This document shows, in pieces, positions 44,616-55,499 of a stretch of 64,000 nt of DNA (the stretch's first letter is position 1; each line of letters begins with the position of its first letter). The stretch covers positions 124,001-188,000 of the forward strand of contig NW_026944482.1 in assembly GCF_034702125.1 (NCBI RefSeq). Direction: 5' to 3'. This stretch comes from Engraulis encrasicolus. Taxonomy: Eukaryota > Chordata > Actinopteri > Clupeiformes > Engraulidae. Both the position numbers and the translations under genes were made by a program. The notes beneath the pieces are model-generated. The model worked only from the letters and a program-made list of their open reading frames with translations. It ran no database searches and was not told where the DNA came from.

Positions 44616-45861
44616 AATAAGGAGCACAGTTTCACCTACACCTACTCTGGCCATCATTGTACATGGTGCACCTTCTAAACTACGATTAAAATTGTGTAGA
44701 AAACGGTGGCGATATCAGCCCCATATAGGGTAGGGCTGCAACGATATTGCATCGAAGCTAGAAATTGCGATATACAAAGTCACAATACTGTTATCGCAAT
44801 GCAGGAAGGCATATCAGGGTACGCCCTTTCAAAGTTCTGTTACCCAGTGTTGTGTTTTTCCTGCTACCCTACCACCGTGTCAGCTGGAAATCCGAGGCAC
44901 CCAAAGGAGTAGAGCCGACAACTTGAAATTCAGTCCAAATTGAAAGATTATTTCTTGATCTAATACATACAAATTACTAAGTAAATACAGAGTGAATATA
45001 GCATAAAATACATAAGCCAAAATACAGAGCTCTGGGTTCAACTTAGAACACAGAGCCCTGGGTTCACCCTAACGGCAACAAAGATGAACACTGGATTTCC
45101 CTAAACCCAATGATTATATAGTAACATACTTTCATAACATAACATACTAAAATATGTAAACAAAATAGTCTCTGTGTGTGCAACTGGAATCATCCGGATC
45201 TTCTTATCTTGTCACGCGCATCCCAAGGTCTTCACGTGACCTGTTGGTTATTAGTTTAACACTTATATGTCCATACATGTCCATGCATGCCACGACAAAC
45301 GACATTGACAAATGTCTCATCCATACCACACAGGCCCAGTCTTCTTTCAGCATCCCAGAATGGCTGTGCACAAACACACTCATACACACAGGCACACAAA
45401 ATGCCCCATAAAAGAGGAGACCACGGTCCATTCGTCCTGATTTTACTGAAAAGTGCAAAAGATGTTAGGGTTATACATGCACGCACACTCTCACACTTCC
45501 GGTCATCCTTCACATGTTCACGTGACCCTGCTCCTCTGCCTGGCACAGTACCACGGGTCCTTGGAGACGCCAACAGTTCGCTTGCCACCGTCCCCACTAG
45601 CTTGCGCTGGTTCCATCCTCTGACTTGTATTTTGAATGAATGGACATCATAACAACATTCTTTAGGCCACGAGCATGTGACACCTCTACGCACCAAGGCC
45701 ATAGCCCACCACGGGACAGTGCATATTCCGTCATAGAACGTAGGGGTGATGTCAACATAACGCGTGCCAGCATACCAATGGATCATCATCATACAATATT
45801 CAAGATGAATACAGTTAAAACCGGTACTCTCTCGCACATCTTACAGCTAGAACCAGTCTGT

Positions 45862-45990
45862 TAGGGAGAACTGTTCGTAATTTACCAGGGGGGGAGGGCT
45901 GGTGCGTAGGGGGGGGAGGGCCATGGTGAAAAAAAATGAGGTGGGGGGAGGGCCATGGCAAAAAAAATCGGAGTTAGGGGGAGGGCCATG
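45862..45990 (+). repeat. G-rich terminal segment, left arm
   Basis: TAGGGAGAACTGTTCGTAAT, then GGGGGGGAGGGCTGGTGCG, then three tandem units of about 36 bp built on GGGGGAGGGCCATGG plus an A-run. The inverted partner is at 55325-55484. Together they look like the ends of one transposon that the gypsy element entered; I found no TSD. Confidence 0.6.
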
Positions 45991-46241
45991 GGAAAAAATA
46001 TATATTTTATTTTATTTTATTTTAAATAATAATAAAAAATGCAATACTTCTCTGAAACACATCGCTTTGCGATGCAAGGTCATGGGTGCATAGGCTACTT
46101 TAGCACTGAAGCGTGAAGCGTGTATCTGTAGTCATCCCTATGCATAGGCTACCTAGGGATGCGTGTAGGCATACCGAATTATGTGTTAGCCTAGGCTAAA
46201 TATTATTTTGGTGCTTTTGTGTGGAAAAAACCTTGTGCCAT

Positions 46242-48961
46242 TGTTATGTTTGAATATTGTTCCCTTATTCATTCTGTAGGGGTAGTCGCGTGAGAATCGG
46301 AATTCTCACACGGTACGCACCACGTAATGTAGGTACAGTCGCGTAAGAATCGGAATTCTTACACGGGTCGCACCGGTAATGTAATTGAAGTTACGTTAAT
46401 GTATGGGAAGCTGCGTGTGGATTTACTCCTCATGCGGCTATACCAGGAATTGAAGGTAAAATCTCGTTTGGGAATTTAATTAATTATGAATTAATTACTA
46501 TTAATAAACAAATTAATTAAAATGTAATTTAAGGACCGTCTCATAAAATCCTTGGATTATCAATCACAATATTCAACAATAAATTGCTAAACACAGAATT
46601 AATAATAAGTTTTGTACTGGGGTTACTCAGCGGGGCACAGTGAACGATGAGAGTATGAGACCTATTCTCTGTGATCAGCTGGGTTACACAAGCACAAAGG
46701 TTGATCTGAAGGCAAAGTTCTAATAATAGGTTGGTTGGGTGTACAAAGTAACAAGGACAACAAAATGCAATCAAATTATTTACTTTTATTAACTACTAGG
46801 ATAACTAATAAAATGCATTACATTCAAAGTCGGTTAAATGGAATAATAACAATAATAAGGCACAATAATATAAAACAAGAAAGAAATAAAAGAGGGGAAA
46901 AGAAAGAAGAGGGGGGACAGGCTTTCAGCCTGTGTGTGTGTGTGTGTGTGTGTAGCAGGGGTCTGGTTGCTATAGGCTACCACGTGTGTGTGTGTGGTTG
47001 ACTAAGCTAGCATTAGCTACAGAAAGCATAGACAATGGAAAGGCTACTGATAAGTAGCTGCTTAGCAAAGACCTAATGTCGATTAGGCAGGGCCCAAAGG
47101 GTCCACAACAATGTCTAGGTTTCTGTAATAAATGCACACAATTCCTTGTGGAATAGAGAGAGAAATGAAAGGGGATGAGAGAGTAGTAGTCAGTGGGAGG
47201 AACTCGCACTGATTACTGTGTGTATGTCTGTTGCTGGGCAACAGTGGCGTCCTCTCAGCTAGGTTAACGTTAGCATCAGAACCGTGAACAATAGGGATAG
47301 CTAGCAGCTATGTAGCAAGTAAACCGTGTGGTTTCAGGCGCTTAAAGTCCCGTAGGGGACGCACGAATGTATCAAAGGGTTCTGGGATTAACGATAACAA
47401 GTCCGAGTAGAACAGAGAGAGAAAGAAAACGAAATAAAAGAAAATAACAAGTGGGAGACGTTGCCGTCTACGCAGCCATTGGGAGTTGTAAAACTACAGG
47501 AAGTGGGGTTTCAGCGTGCTTGTGTAGACGCTGCAAGCCCAACTTGGCTAATGGCTAACTTGCAGAGCGCTCCGAGCAGAGTTGGCTATTCAGAGAATGG
47601 TTTACTACAGATTATGCACTCACAGTGTATAAAAGAGTAATGCTACCGAATGCTCGGAGGGTTCTGAGAATCAAGTATTTCGAAAGGGAGAGAGTGAAAG
47701 AACGAGAGAGAGAGAGAGATAGAGAGAGAAGGGAAAGAGAGATGCTATGCGTGTCTGTGTAAACAAATGGTCAGCGTTGCGTGGAGCTAACCTAAGGCTT
47801 TATAGCCCGTTACAACAAAGGCGCAGCGCTTGTATTAGTGGACTAATGAGCGAAACGGCCGCGCTATGACGGTCCTCGGAGAGCTCCGAATACTGATGGT
47901 TAAATCAATACTTGAACTATTCCGTGCGAACGCCACAAGCGGGGTCGCTAGGCTTAGTAGCCAGTAATACAGAATGGGTTAGCAGAGGGGAACCTAAGCT
48001 AAGAAGAAGGATAGACAGAGAAGCAGGAGAAATGCAAATAAACATGTGCACATGAAAAATAACTCAAGTCATAGTTCAAAAACACATCTATCTCAGTACA
48101 TAAGCTATGCCCAGTGCCTACTGTGTGAGATGAAGAGGAGGATCCAGTTCCAAAAGGCTCGGTACGTCCGTCTGGAAATGGGGATTGCAGTCCACGTTTC
48201 TCTCGTCCTCGAGAGTTTGGGGCTGCAAAAGTCTTTGTTGTTGCGGCTTCGAGATTCTTCGGTTGAATCCCAAATGCAAGAAGTTTGTTCCACGGAGGCG
48301 TGCGTGGATATCTTCTCGCAGTGAGCTCGCCTTAGCCCACAGTGTCCGGATGAAAGTCTTACAGATATGTCCAGGCAAGATCTAAGACTTGAAGTGAGGA
48401 ATTCTTTGCAAAGGTGTTTTAAGATGAACTCAGCAGTCTATGTTTGTTATTCGGCCAGATATCAAACAATACTTCGTCCAAAATGATGCGCAAGTTGCTC
48501 TATGCGTCTCGCCCGACCAGCAGCCAAAACTAGAGTGAGGAACAAAGGACCCTTGGGAGACCCTTAGGTGTTGACCAGGTGATTGTGGGTGGGGCTTTGG
48601 TCACAGGGCCTCCTACAGGAGGAGGGCTGAGAACAACATGGCAGGGACCCCGGACCAGCCATTGGGTGGTCAGAGGGGAAGTAACTCTTTTACTAATGAT
48701 TATTGATGACCTTCGTCTCAATCATCATCAGTTTGAGTCACATGATTCTCATAACTTTGTCATGAGTTTCTCTGCGTAGAGAAGTGGCAGGAATTGTACC
48801 TACAATTATATAAGTTCTGGTACTGTGCCTTTAAATGAAACCGCGGTTGAAACGGCAGTTGCCGTAAAGTGTGTGTGCGTGCTGTCGTGAAGTCAGTCAA
48901 TAAACAGCATGGCATGTGGAATACACCGGTGTGGTTATTTAGGAGTTATACGGATATAACA
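46242..48961 (+). repeat. Gypsy 5' LTR, split by an insertion
   Basis: Two parts, 46242-46274 and 48809-48961, equal the 3' LTR (53918-54103) base for base as far as I can read. The rest is the inserted 2.53-kb element plus a 4-bp TSD copy. Confidence 0.93.
46275..48804 (-). mobile_element. 2.5-kb LTR element, copy 2 (in gypsy LTR)
   Basis: Inverted relative of 25057-27566. Ends TGTAGGGGTAGTCGCG ... GTACCTACA, with TSD ATTC/ATTA (46271-46274, 48805-48808). The intact 3' gypsy LTR shows the empty site. Carries a (TG)n tract at 46931-46953. Near its left end GTCGCGTGAGAATCGGAATT occurs twice, about 50 bp apart, where copy 1 has one. No coding capacity. Confidence 0.85.
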
Positions 48962-48962
48962 T

Positions 48963-49841
48963 TTGGCGAACGAGGATGACTACCCTCAATTTACCACCTC
49001 CACCACCCTTCCTACCCGTCCCGGCAATCCAGTTGTTCCCTGGGACCGATGGATTGCGTCCTTCGAGGATTATTTAGTGGCGGTGGGCTACTCAGCTCTG
49101 CAGGATACAAGGAAGTGTGCTATCCTCCGCCATTGCCTCGGACAAGAAGGACAGCGCATCTTCACAACGCTTTCGCTGTCGTTGGAAGAGGGGGAAGAAG
49201 GTACGACTGCTTATGCTGCTGCATTAGCCGCTTTGAAGACTTACTTCAGCTCAGGGAGAAGTCGGCGTATGCACCGTTTCGAGTTTCGTCAGAGGGCACA
49301 GAAAGCTGGTGAGAGTGTGGCTCAGTTTGTGTTAGCATTACGTGAACTAGCCAAGCGCTGTGATTTTGGGGCTCTGGAGGATGGACTTATTGTAGACCAA
49401 TTAATCGAGAAAACGTCGTGCAATAAGCTGAGAGAGAGACTCTTGTTGGAGCCTGACTCAATGGACTTAAAGGGGGCTTTGGTGATCGGGAAACAGCTAG
49501 AATCAGCCGTATCTGAGGCGCGCAAATTCAGCCGCGCTGGGCAGGAGCCAGTGACGTCATTACCATCCTCGGCTCTGAACACAGGCGCCACGGAGGCCGA
49601 GGTGGCCGCTGTCGAAGCAAGGGACAGCTTGGACGTGCAGAGAGTGGACAGGCGGCCCAGAGAGAGGGGGCCCAAGAACTGTAACAACTGTGGCTCTTCA
49701 CAACATGCAGCCAGAGACCCCTCATGCCCTGCACAGGGTAAACGATGCCGCCAATGCAATAAACTGAATCATTTTGCACGCTTCTGCCGGTCCTCTCCCT
49801 CACACACAGCTCACTCTTCATCCGGGCCCGTCCCCATCTAG
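48963..49841 (+). pseudogene. Gypsy gag with CCHC knuckle
   Basis: About 290 codons. Retrotransposon gag region (DRWIASFEDYLVAVGY, ILRHCLGQEGQRIF, FRQRAQKAGESVAQFVLALR) followed by zinc-knuckle-like CNNCGSSQHAARDPSCPAQG and CRQCNKLNHFARFC. The open frame starts at the LTR edge without an ATG; the nearest ATG (48977) is in another frame, which suggests a small frameshift near 49015. Subtracting the 388-bp MITE and its 9-bp TSD puts gag and protease in one frame, so the intact element had a gag-pol fusion. Confidence 0.85.
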
Positions 49842-50226
49842 CCTCGCGACGCCATCCTCTGTACTCCACCCAAAGATTGCTCCGCACATCGTCTGGCAAA
49901 AGCCTCGAGCTCGGTTCTCTCAGTGTTTCGCCAATCAGCAAACAGTTGAGAGTGGTGACGCAGAACTCACCCGCGAGCTCCGTTACTGATTGGTTAAGGT
50001 AACTACATTCACACTTTCGTTTTGTTATTTGTATGCTTTTGCGACGCTATAACGTAACAGGCATGCTAATAAAGCACAATATGGGTTTTAATTTCAGTTT
50101 GGAACTTCAATTAATTTAAATGATAGAGGAAGATCAGACCATCTCCCATCGTCCACGGAGACGGATTCCTCATGGCTTTTGCCAGACTGATTGACGGAGT
50201 CAACAGTCGGCTATCCGCCCAGGCTA
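49839..50226 (-). mobile_element. MITE with 9-bp TSD, copy 2
   Basis: A 388-bp element, inverted relative to 22601-22987, flanked by a perfect 9-bp TSD GTCCCCATC (49830-49838, 50227-50235). It separates gag from protease in the gypsy element. Confidence 0.88.
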
Positions 50227-50889
50227 GTCCCCATCTACTCGGTGCAAAGCAACCTGCCCGCATTCAAACTCTGCACATGCCAGGTGGGGGCAGCACAGAT
50301 TCCACTCTTGGTGGACACAGGAGCTAAAGTGTCAATCCTGAACAAGTACACTTACGACAGACATTTTAGACATGTGCCGCTGGGGAAAGCAACACAGCCC
50401 CTGTCAGGATACGGCCACTCCCCCATCGCTACCATGGGAGTTGCCCGTCTCCCGGTCAGGTATGACGAACAGGCTGTTCCGGACGCCGAGTTCTGCATCA
50501 CACAGAAGGGGGCCAACATCATGGGCCTTGACTTGTTCCTGGCGCTGGGCTTCGCAGTGACCGACGCCAGGGGCCTACGGGTTCTGCAGGTGGGTGCCGC
50601 CTGGCCGGACCGGTACCCACAATTGTTCAAGGGCCTGGGCTGCATGTCAGGCTTCATGCACCGGCCTACAGTGAACCAATCTGTAGCCCCAGTGATCCAA
50701 GCACTGCGGCGTATCCCCCTGGCACTTCGGGACGCAGTGGGGGCAGAACTACGCCGCCTGCTGGAGGACGACGTAATCGAACCCATCAACGCTTCGCCGT
50801 GGGTGTCGAACCTGGTGATAACCAGGAAAAAAAGGTGCACTGCGCCTCTGTGTGGACTTGACAGATGTAAACAAGGCCATCATCCCTGA
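50227..50889 (+). pseudogene. Gypsy protease and start of RT
   Basis: Aspartic protease with LLVDTGAKVSILN (DTG at 50314-50322) and IMGLDLFLALG, then the RT N-terminal region (LEDDVIEPINASPWVSNLV). The frame is lost at an A-run near 50827-50833; RT continues one frame over as LTDVNKAIIPDKYPLPTAEE until the SINE. Confidence 0.88.
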
Positions 50890-50956
50890 CAAGTATCCCC
50901 TGCCCACGGCTGAAGAACTCACCAGTCATTTTCATGGCTCCACCGTTTTCAGCAAG

Positions 50957-51276
50957 AAAGAAAGAAAAGAGAAAGCCCATTGGGAAACTCCAACTCCCAT
51001 TGTCATTGTGACACAGCACTCTACAGCACACAAGTGAACACTGCACACTGCACACAACGAAATTGCATTTATGCCTCACCCGTGCAAGGGGGCAGCCCTC
51101 AGTGGCGCCCCATGGGGAGCAGTGCGGTGGGACGGTACCATGCTCAGGGTACCTCAGTCATGGAGGAGGATGGGGGAGAGCACTGGTTGATTACTCCCCC
51201 CACCAACCTGGCGGGTCGGGAGTCGAACCGGCAACCTCTGGGATGCAAGTCTGACGCCCTAACCGCTCACCCATGA
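50957..51276 (-). mobile_element. tRNA-derived SINE in gypsy RT
   Basis: On the minus strand the head has A-box-like GAGCGGTTAGGGCGTC and B-box GGTTCGACTCC (about 51219-51229), then a SINE body and a (TTTC)n-like tail at the left (50957-50972). The RT motif TVFSK / MDLRHGYLQV is split exactly here; the duplicated target ends in AAG. I do not know its family name. Confidence 0.8.
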
Positions 51277-53249
51277 CTAAGATGGATCTGCGGCACGGCT
51301 ACCTACAGGTACCTCTCGCACCAGCCAGCATGAACCTCACAGCGTTCATCACACACGTGGGGGTCTTCAGGTACAAACGCATGCCCTTCGGGATGTCATC
51401 AGCCCCAAGCTGCTTCCAGAAGGTAATGTCACTCATCCTGGCTGGCATACAGGGGGTCTCCATTTTCCTGGATGACGTGGTAGTACATGCACCTTCAACT
51501 GCACTACACGACTCCCGCCTGGAACAAGTCTTCCAGCGCTTTGAGCAGCATGGCGTCAGACTGAATGCGGAGAAGTGCAAGTTTGGCGTTAGGGAGGTGG
51601 AGTTCATGGGCTTCAGGCTCTCCAGGGACGGCATTGCCCCAATCATGTCCCACACGGAGGCCATCCTGTCACTGCCTGACCCACAGTCCCCATCGCAGGT
51701 CGCATCCTTCCTAGGGATGGCGGCTTACTACCTCCGATTCATGCCCCGCTTCTCAGACACGACGGCCCCTCTGCGCCAGTTGCTCAAGAAGGACACCTCC
51801 TGGAACTGGACCCCAGCCTGTCACGACGCGGTACAGGTGCTTAAGCGGCAGCTCACGTCCCCCCCTACGCTGGCCCACTTCAGTTTGGACGCTCCCACCC
51901 TGGTCACCTGCGATGCGTCGGGGGTGGCACTGGGGGCGGTACTCTCCCAAGTCCATGGGGGGGTGGAACGCCCGGTTGCTTTTGCCTCGCGGGCACTCAC
52001 GCCTGCAGAACAGAAGTACTCGGTGGGGGAAAGAGAGGCACTGGCGTGTCTGTGGGCATGCGAACGCTGGCATGTCTACCTCTATGGCCGAGCGTTCACC
52101 ATCCGCACCGACCATCAGGCACTGACAACACTGCTGGCAACCCAAGGCTCGGGCCACAAGCCATTGAGACTGCACAGGTGGGCCGACCGTCTCAACCAGT
52201 ACAACTTCAACCTGCAGTTCATACCCGGGCGCGCGAACACAGTGTCCGACCTCTTGTCCAGAGCGGTCTCCCTGACAAAGGAGACAAGGGAGAGGCCAGC
52301 CGACATGGAAAGCGAGGAGGACTGGGTCCACATCCTGCATATGCCCCTGAGCTCCATAGTTACCCTGGAGGAGCTGCAACAGACCTCGGCCGAGGACAGC
52401 ACATTCACTGCCCTCCGCGCATGCGTCCAGAACGGCTGGCCAGCTCAAGTGGACGATGCGCTGCGTCCCTATTACCGGTTTAGGGATGAGCTCTCCTGCT
52501 GGGGGTCGGTTTGCCTTGCCCGCGGCCAGCGGGCCGTGGTCCCAGAGACACTCAGGGCAAGAGTGCTACACATGGCACACGAAGGACACCCGGGGATGGT
52601 CAAGCTAAAGCAGCGTTGCCGGGACACAGTCTGGTGGCCCGGCATAGACTTTGAGATAGAGGACTTGGTGCGCGACTGTACCTGCTGTCTCATGAGTGGG
52701 AAGACGGGCCGGCCGGCCACTGCACCACTCACCCCAACCCCGTGGCCATCTGGACCGTGGGAACACCTCCAGGTAGACCTCTGCGGGGAACTGCATGGGG
52801 CGCCGGCCCATGCGCGTTACCTGCTGGTGGTACATGACCTCCATTCCAAATGGCCGGAGGTTTTTACACTGACCTCCATCACCTCACACACCGTCATCAG
52901 CCGCCTGGATATCCTTTTCGGGCGCTGGGGCCTCCCCACGGCCATCACGACGGATAATGGGGCCCAATTTACGTCAGCGGAGTTCACAGAGTTCTTGGCG
53001 CTGCGGTCCATCAAGCACATCAGAACAGCGGTCTACCACCCAGAGAGCAATGGCGGGGTGGAAAGACTCAACAAAACACTCAAGGACGGACTCAGAGCCT
53101 GTCTGCAGGAGGGGAAAACATTCAACGATGCTCTTAATCAAACTCTCCTAACCATCAGGGCGTCCAAGCACTCCACCACAGGAGTGTCGCCAGCTCTGCT
53201 GATGATCGGGCGTGAACTAAAACAGTCGCTTGACTGTCTGAGAGCGTAG
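51277..53249 (+). pseudogene. Gypsy RT-RNase H-integrase
   Basis: Long open stretch with RT (MDLRHGYLQVPLAP, RMPFGMSSAPSCFQ, catalytic FLDDVVV at 51465-51485), RNase H (LVTCDASGVALGAVLSQ, SVGEREALACLWACE, IRTDHQAL), integrase zinc finger (HMAHEGHPG ... CTCC) and core (VDLCGELHG, TDNGAQFTS, HPESNGGVERLN). It ends in an in-frame TAG (53247-53249) after LKQSLDCLRA, and the same frame resumes beyond it. Confidence 0.93.
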
Positions 53250-53558
53250 CCGAGCCCGGGGCTGGAGAAAGCCAGAGCGCGGGTCTCTACGTCACAGGCC
53301 CAAATGAAACAGAGATTTGACGCCGCCCGCAAAGTGCGACCCTCCTCACTGTCGGCGGGGGACTGGGTCAGGGTCAAACATCTCCATCGCAAGAATAAGC
53401 TGCAGTCATACTGGTCGGAGCCACTCCAGGTGGAGAGGCTGCTGGGACCGGTCACTTACAAGTTGTGTGACGGCACTCGCTGGCACGCAAAACGGCCTAC
53501 ACCACTCCCTCGGCACCAGAGCGCTCTCAGCCACACATGGCAATCCAGCGCGGCCTGA
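53250..53558 (+). pseudogene. Gypsy integrase C-terminus after stop
   Basis: Same frame as the preceding pol segment, with LSAGDWVRVKHLHRKNKLQS and GPVTYKLCDGTRWHAKR, the usual beta-barrel-like integrase tail. Separated from pol only by the nonsense codon. Confidence 0.8.
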
Positions 53559-53899
53559 CTGGGCCCCTAGCAACTGGGCCCCCCATCGCTCCTGAGGCAG
53601 CCGCGCAGCCTGGGCAGGGCCAGCCGGTCCTTCCACCGGAGGCAGTTCTACCACCGGAGGCGGCACCACCGGGGGGTCAGTCCGCCCAACCCCCTGAGGC
53701 AGCGGCTCTGAGGGCAAGCCCTCCGAGGCTGGGGGCCGCATCCAGCCAACTGCCGGACGGGGTTGATCAGCCTGCATCAGCACGCCCTCAGAGACTGAGG
53801 GCCCCACCGGCCTGGTTTGGGGACTATGTAGCGGAGTAGCAGTATTAATGGTTTTGAGTTTGCACTTTAAGGTTGGGGTTCTTAGCCCTTCTCAGGTTT

Positions 53900-53917
53900 T
53901 CGAAAGGGGGGGAGAAA
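53900..53917 (+). promoter_or_regulatory. Gypsy polypurine tract
   Basis: Purine-rich GAAAGGGGGGGAGAAA directly before the 3' LTR; the plus-strand primer site for reverse transcription. Confidence 0.8.
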
Positions 53918-54103
53918 TGTTATGTTTGAATATTGTTCCCTTATTCATTCTATAAGTTCTGGTACTGTGCCTTTAAATGAAACCGCGGTTGAAACGGCAG
54001 TTGCCGTAAAGTGTGTGTGCGTGCTGTCGTGAAGTCAGTCAATAAACAGCATGGCATGTGGAATACACCGGTGTGGTTATTTAGGAGTTATACGGATATA
54101 ACA
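53918..54103 (+). repeat. Gypsy 3' LTR
   Basis: 186 bp, TGTTATG...ATATAACA, containing AATAAA (about 54041). It preserves the empty site for the 2.53-kb insertion found in the 5' LTR. Confidence 0.95.
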
Positions 54104-54108
54104 GCCAT

Positions 54109-54600
54109 AACGGTGACCGTGATTTCCTCGGGTTAGGCTACTGCTGGAACGACATTGCAAAGTTGGTCCTGGATCAACATCTGGTTTGAGTGGTTATCTA
54201 TGTCAGATTTCGCGCCTGTATTCGTCTTCTGTAGCCTATGGATTAAGATCAGTTATGCAGAAGTGCCATGCTGTTACAAAATAGGCCTACAATTATTCAC
54301 TGACAGGTTAAGTTTAGGAATATGTTTTGGTAAAGGCATAATTTGGCATGTTGTTAGGTTGGTGCACACATTTTCACTGACAGGTTGTTTAGGAATTAGT
54401 TTTGGTTTAGGCACAGTTCCACATAGCCACTGTAATAGCCTACCTAGCCATAACCAGAGCCGTATACCACCGTGACGGCACTTGGCATGCTCGTTATTTT
54501 TTGGAATCAGACCTAGAATAGGCTAACATACCAGATATTGATCCAGGACCAACTTTGTGATGTCGATGAAATCGCGGTCACCGTGCCCAACGCAGGGCGC
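54109..54600. mobile_element. Inverted-end MITE disrupted by gypsy
   Basis: AACGGTGACCGTGATTTC near 54109 and its partner GAAATCGCGGTCACCGTG near 54567 are inverted, as are AAAGTTGGTCCTGGATCAA (54160) and its mirror (54538). The centre has GACAGGTTAAGTTTAGGAA-like repeats. The gypsy element entered at its left edge. Confidence 0.55.
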
Positions 54601-55006
54601 CCCTCCAGCTGTTTCGCTCGCTATCATAGTCGACTTGAACATTTGGTGATGTGTCCGTGCATCGCAAGGCACAGAGAGATGTGCACGAACAAGCCTACTA
54701 ACTTTGGACAGAGCTTCGAGGAGGCTGCTCAACTTCGGAATCTCGAAGTGAAATGTAGCCTATTTTCTTCCAACCGGCATTATCAGCTGTCAAACTGGAG
54801 CGCGCCACCCTAAAAATGCAGCGGTTTATTTAATTGTTCATCGGTGTCCACAAGAATGTCTACTTTTGGGAAAATAAAAACACGTTTTGAAATAGTCTAG
54901 GCTAGAGCTACTGTTTGGAGCCATACGCCTACTTCAACCCTGTAATCCCACCAACTCGAGTCATCCTGCAGGTGAGACCGCTTGCTCACGCAGCTTGGTC
55001 TAGGAT

Positions 55007-55049
55007 CCGCATGATTGACAACCTAGACTCTAGGTTGTCAATCATGCGG
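55007..55049. repeat. Perfect 21-bp palindrome
   Basis: CCGCATGATTGACAACCTAG plus A, a single central C, and the exact inverse. It could form a tight cruciform; it may be the centre of a fold-back element. Confidence 0.9.
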
Positions 55050-55324
55050 GCAGAGCGAGAGAGAAGAGAGGGTGGGGGGTTCACTTCGAGATTCCGCAGT
55101 GAGCAGCCGCCTCGAATCTCTCGGTCCAAAATTGAACAGAACAGTTAATAGGCTACACTGTTCGTGCACATCTCTCTGTGACAATTGCCATGCACTGACA
55201 TGACCAAATGTTTAAGTCGACAAGGATAGCGAAACAGAGCTGGAGGGCGCCGTGCGTCGGGGTTAAATGGCGCAAGGTCTTCTCACACAACAGCACCAAA
55301 AATTATATTTAGCATTGACATTTT

Positions 55325-55484
55325 TGTACCTGAAGGGGGAGGGCCATGGGAAAACAAAATTGAAGTGGGGGGAGGGCCATGGGGAAAAAATTGAGGTGCT
55401 GGGGGAGGGCCATGATTTTTTTTTTTGGACCGGACTTCCAGCGCACCAGCCCTCCCCCCCCGGTAAATAACGTACAGTCCCTTA
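55325..55484 (-). repeat. G-rich terminal segment, right arm
   Basis: Three GGGGGAGGGCCATGG units, then the reverse of the left-arm terminal sequence (ending GTAAATAACGTACAGTCCCT). Mirrors 45862-45990. Confidence 0.6.
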
Positions 55485-55499
55485 CGGCCAACCAGGTCA

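Larger units (their letters stand above)
46242..54103 (+). mobile_element. Complete Ty3/gypsy retrotransposon with nested insertions
   Basis: Bounded by 186-bp LTRs (TGTTATG...ATATAACA) and a perfect 5-bp TSD GCCAT (46237-46241, 54104-54108). Internal order: gag with CCHC knuckle, protease, RT, RNase H, integrase, purine tract, 3' LTR. Passengers: a 2.53-kb LTR element in the 5' LTR, a 9-bp-TSD MITE between gag and protease, a tRNA-SINE inside RT. Breaks in coding: A-run frameshift near 50830 and an in-frame stop at 53247-53249. It is therefore non-autonomous. Confidence 0.93.

Noticed and set aside
45256..45837. 193-codon minus-strand frame
   Set aside because: No recognisable domain, no splice support and low-complexity Cys-rich composition; lies within the hAT nest. 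Kept out as a likely chance frame.
49322..49941. Minus-strand frames over gypsy gag
   Set aside because: Antisense of the gag gene and of the MITE; no family motif.
51180..51276. Possible functional tRNA gene (B-box-like sequence)
   Set aside because: The head is part of a SINE body with tail inside a gypsy RT; no full cloverleaf was traced.
51753..52448. 231-codon minus-strand frame over gypsy pol
   Set aside because: GC-rich antisense shadow of RT/RNase H.
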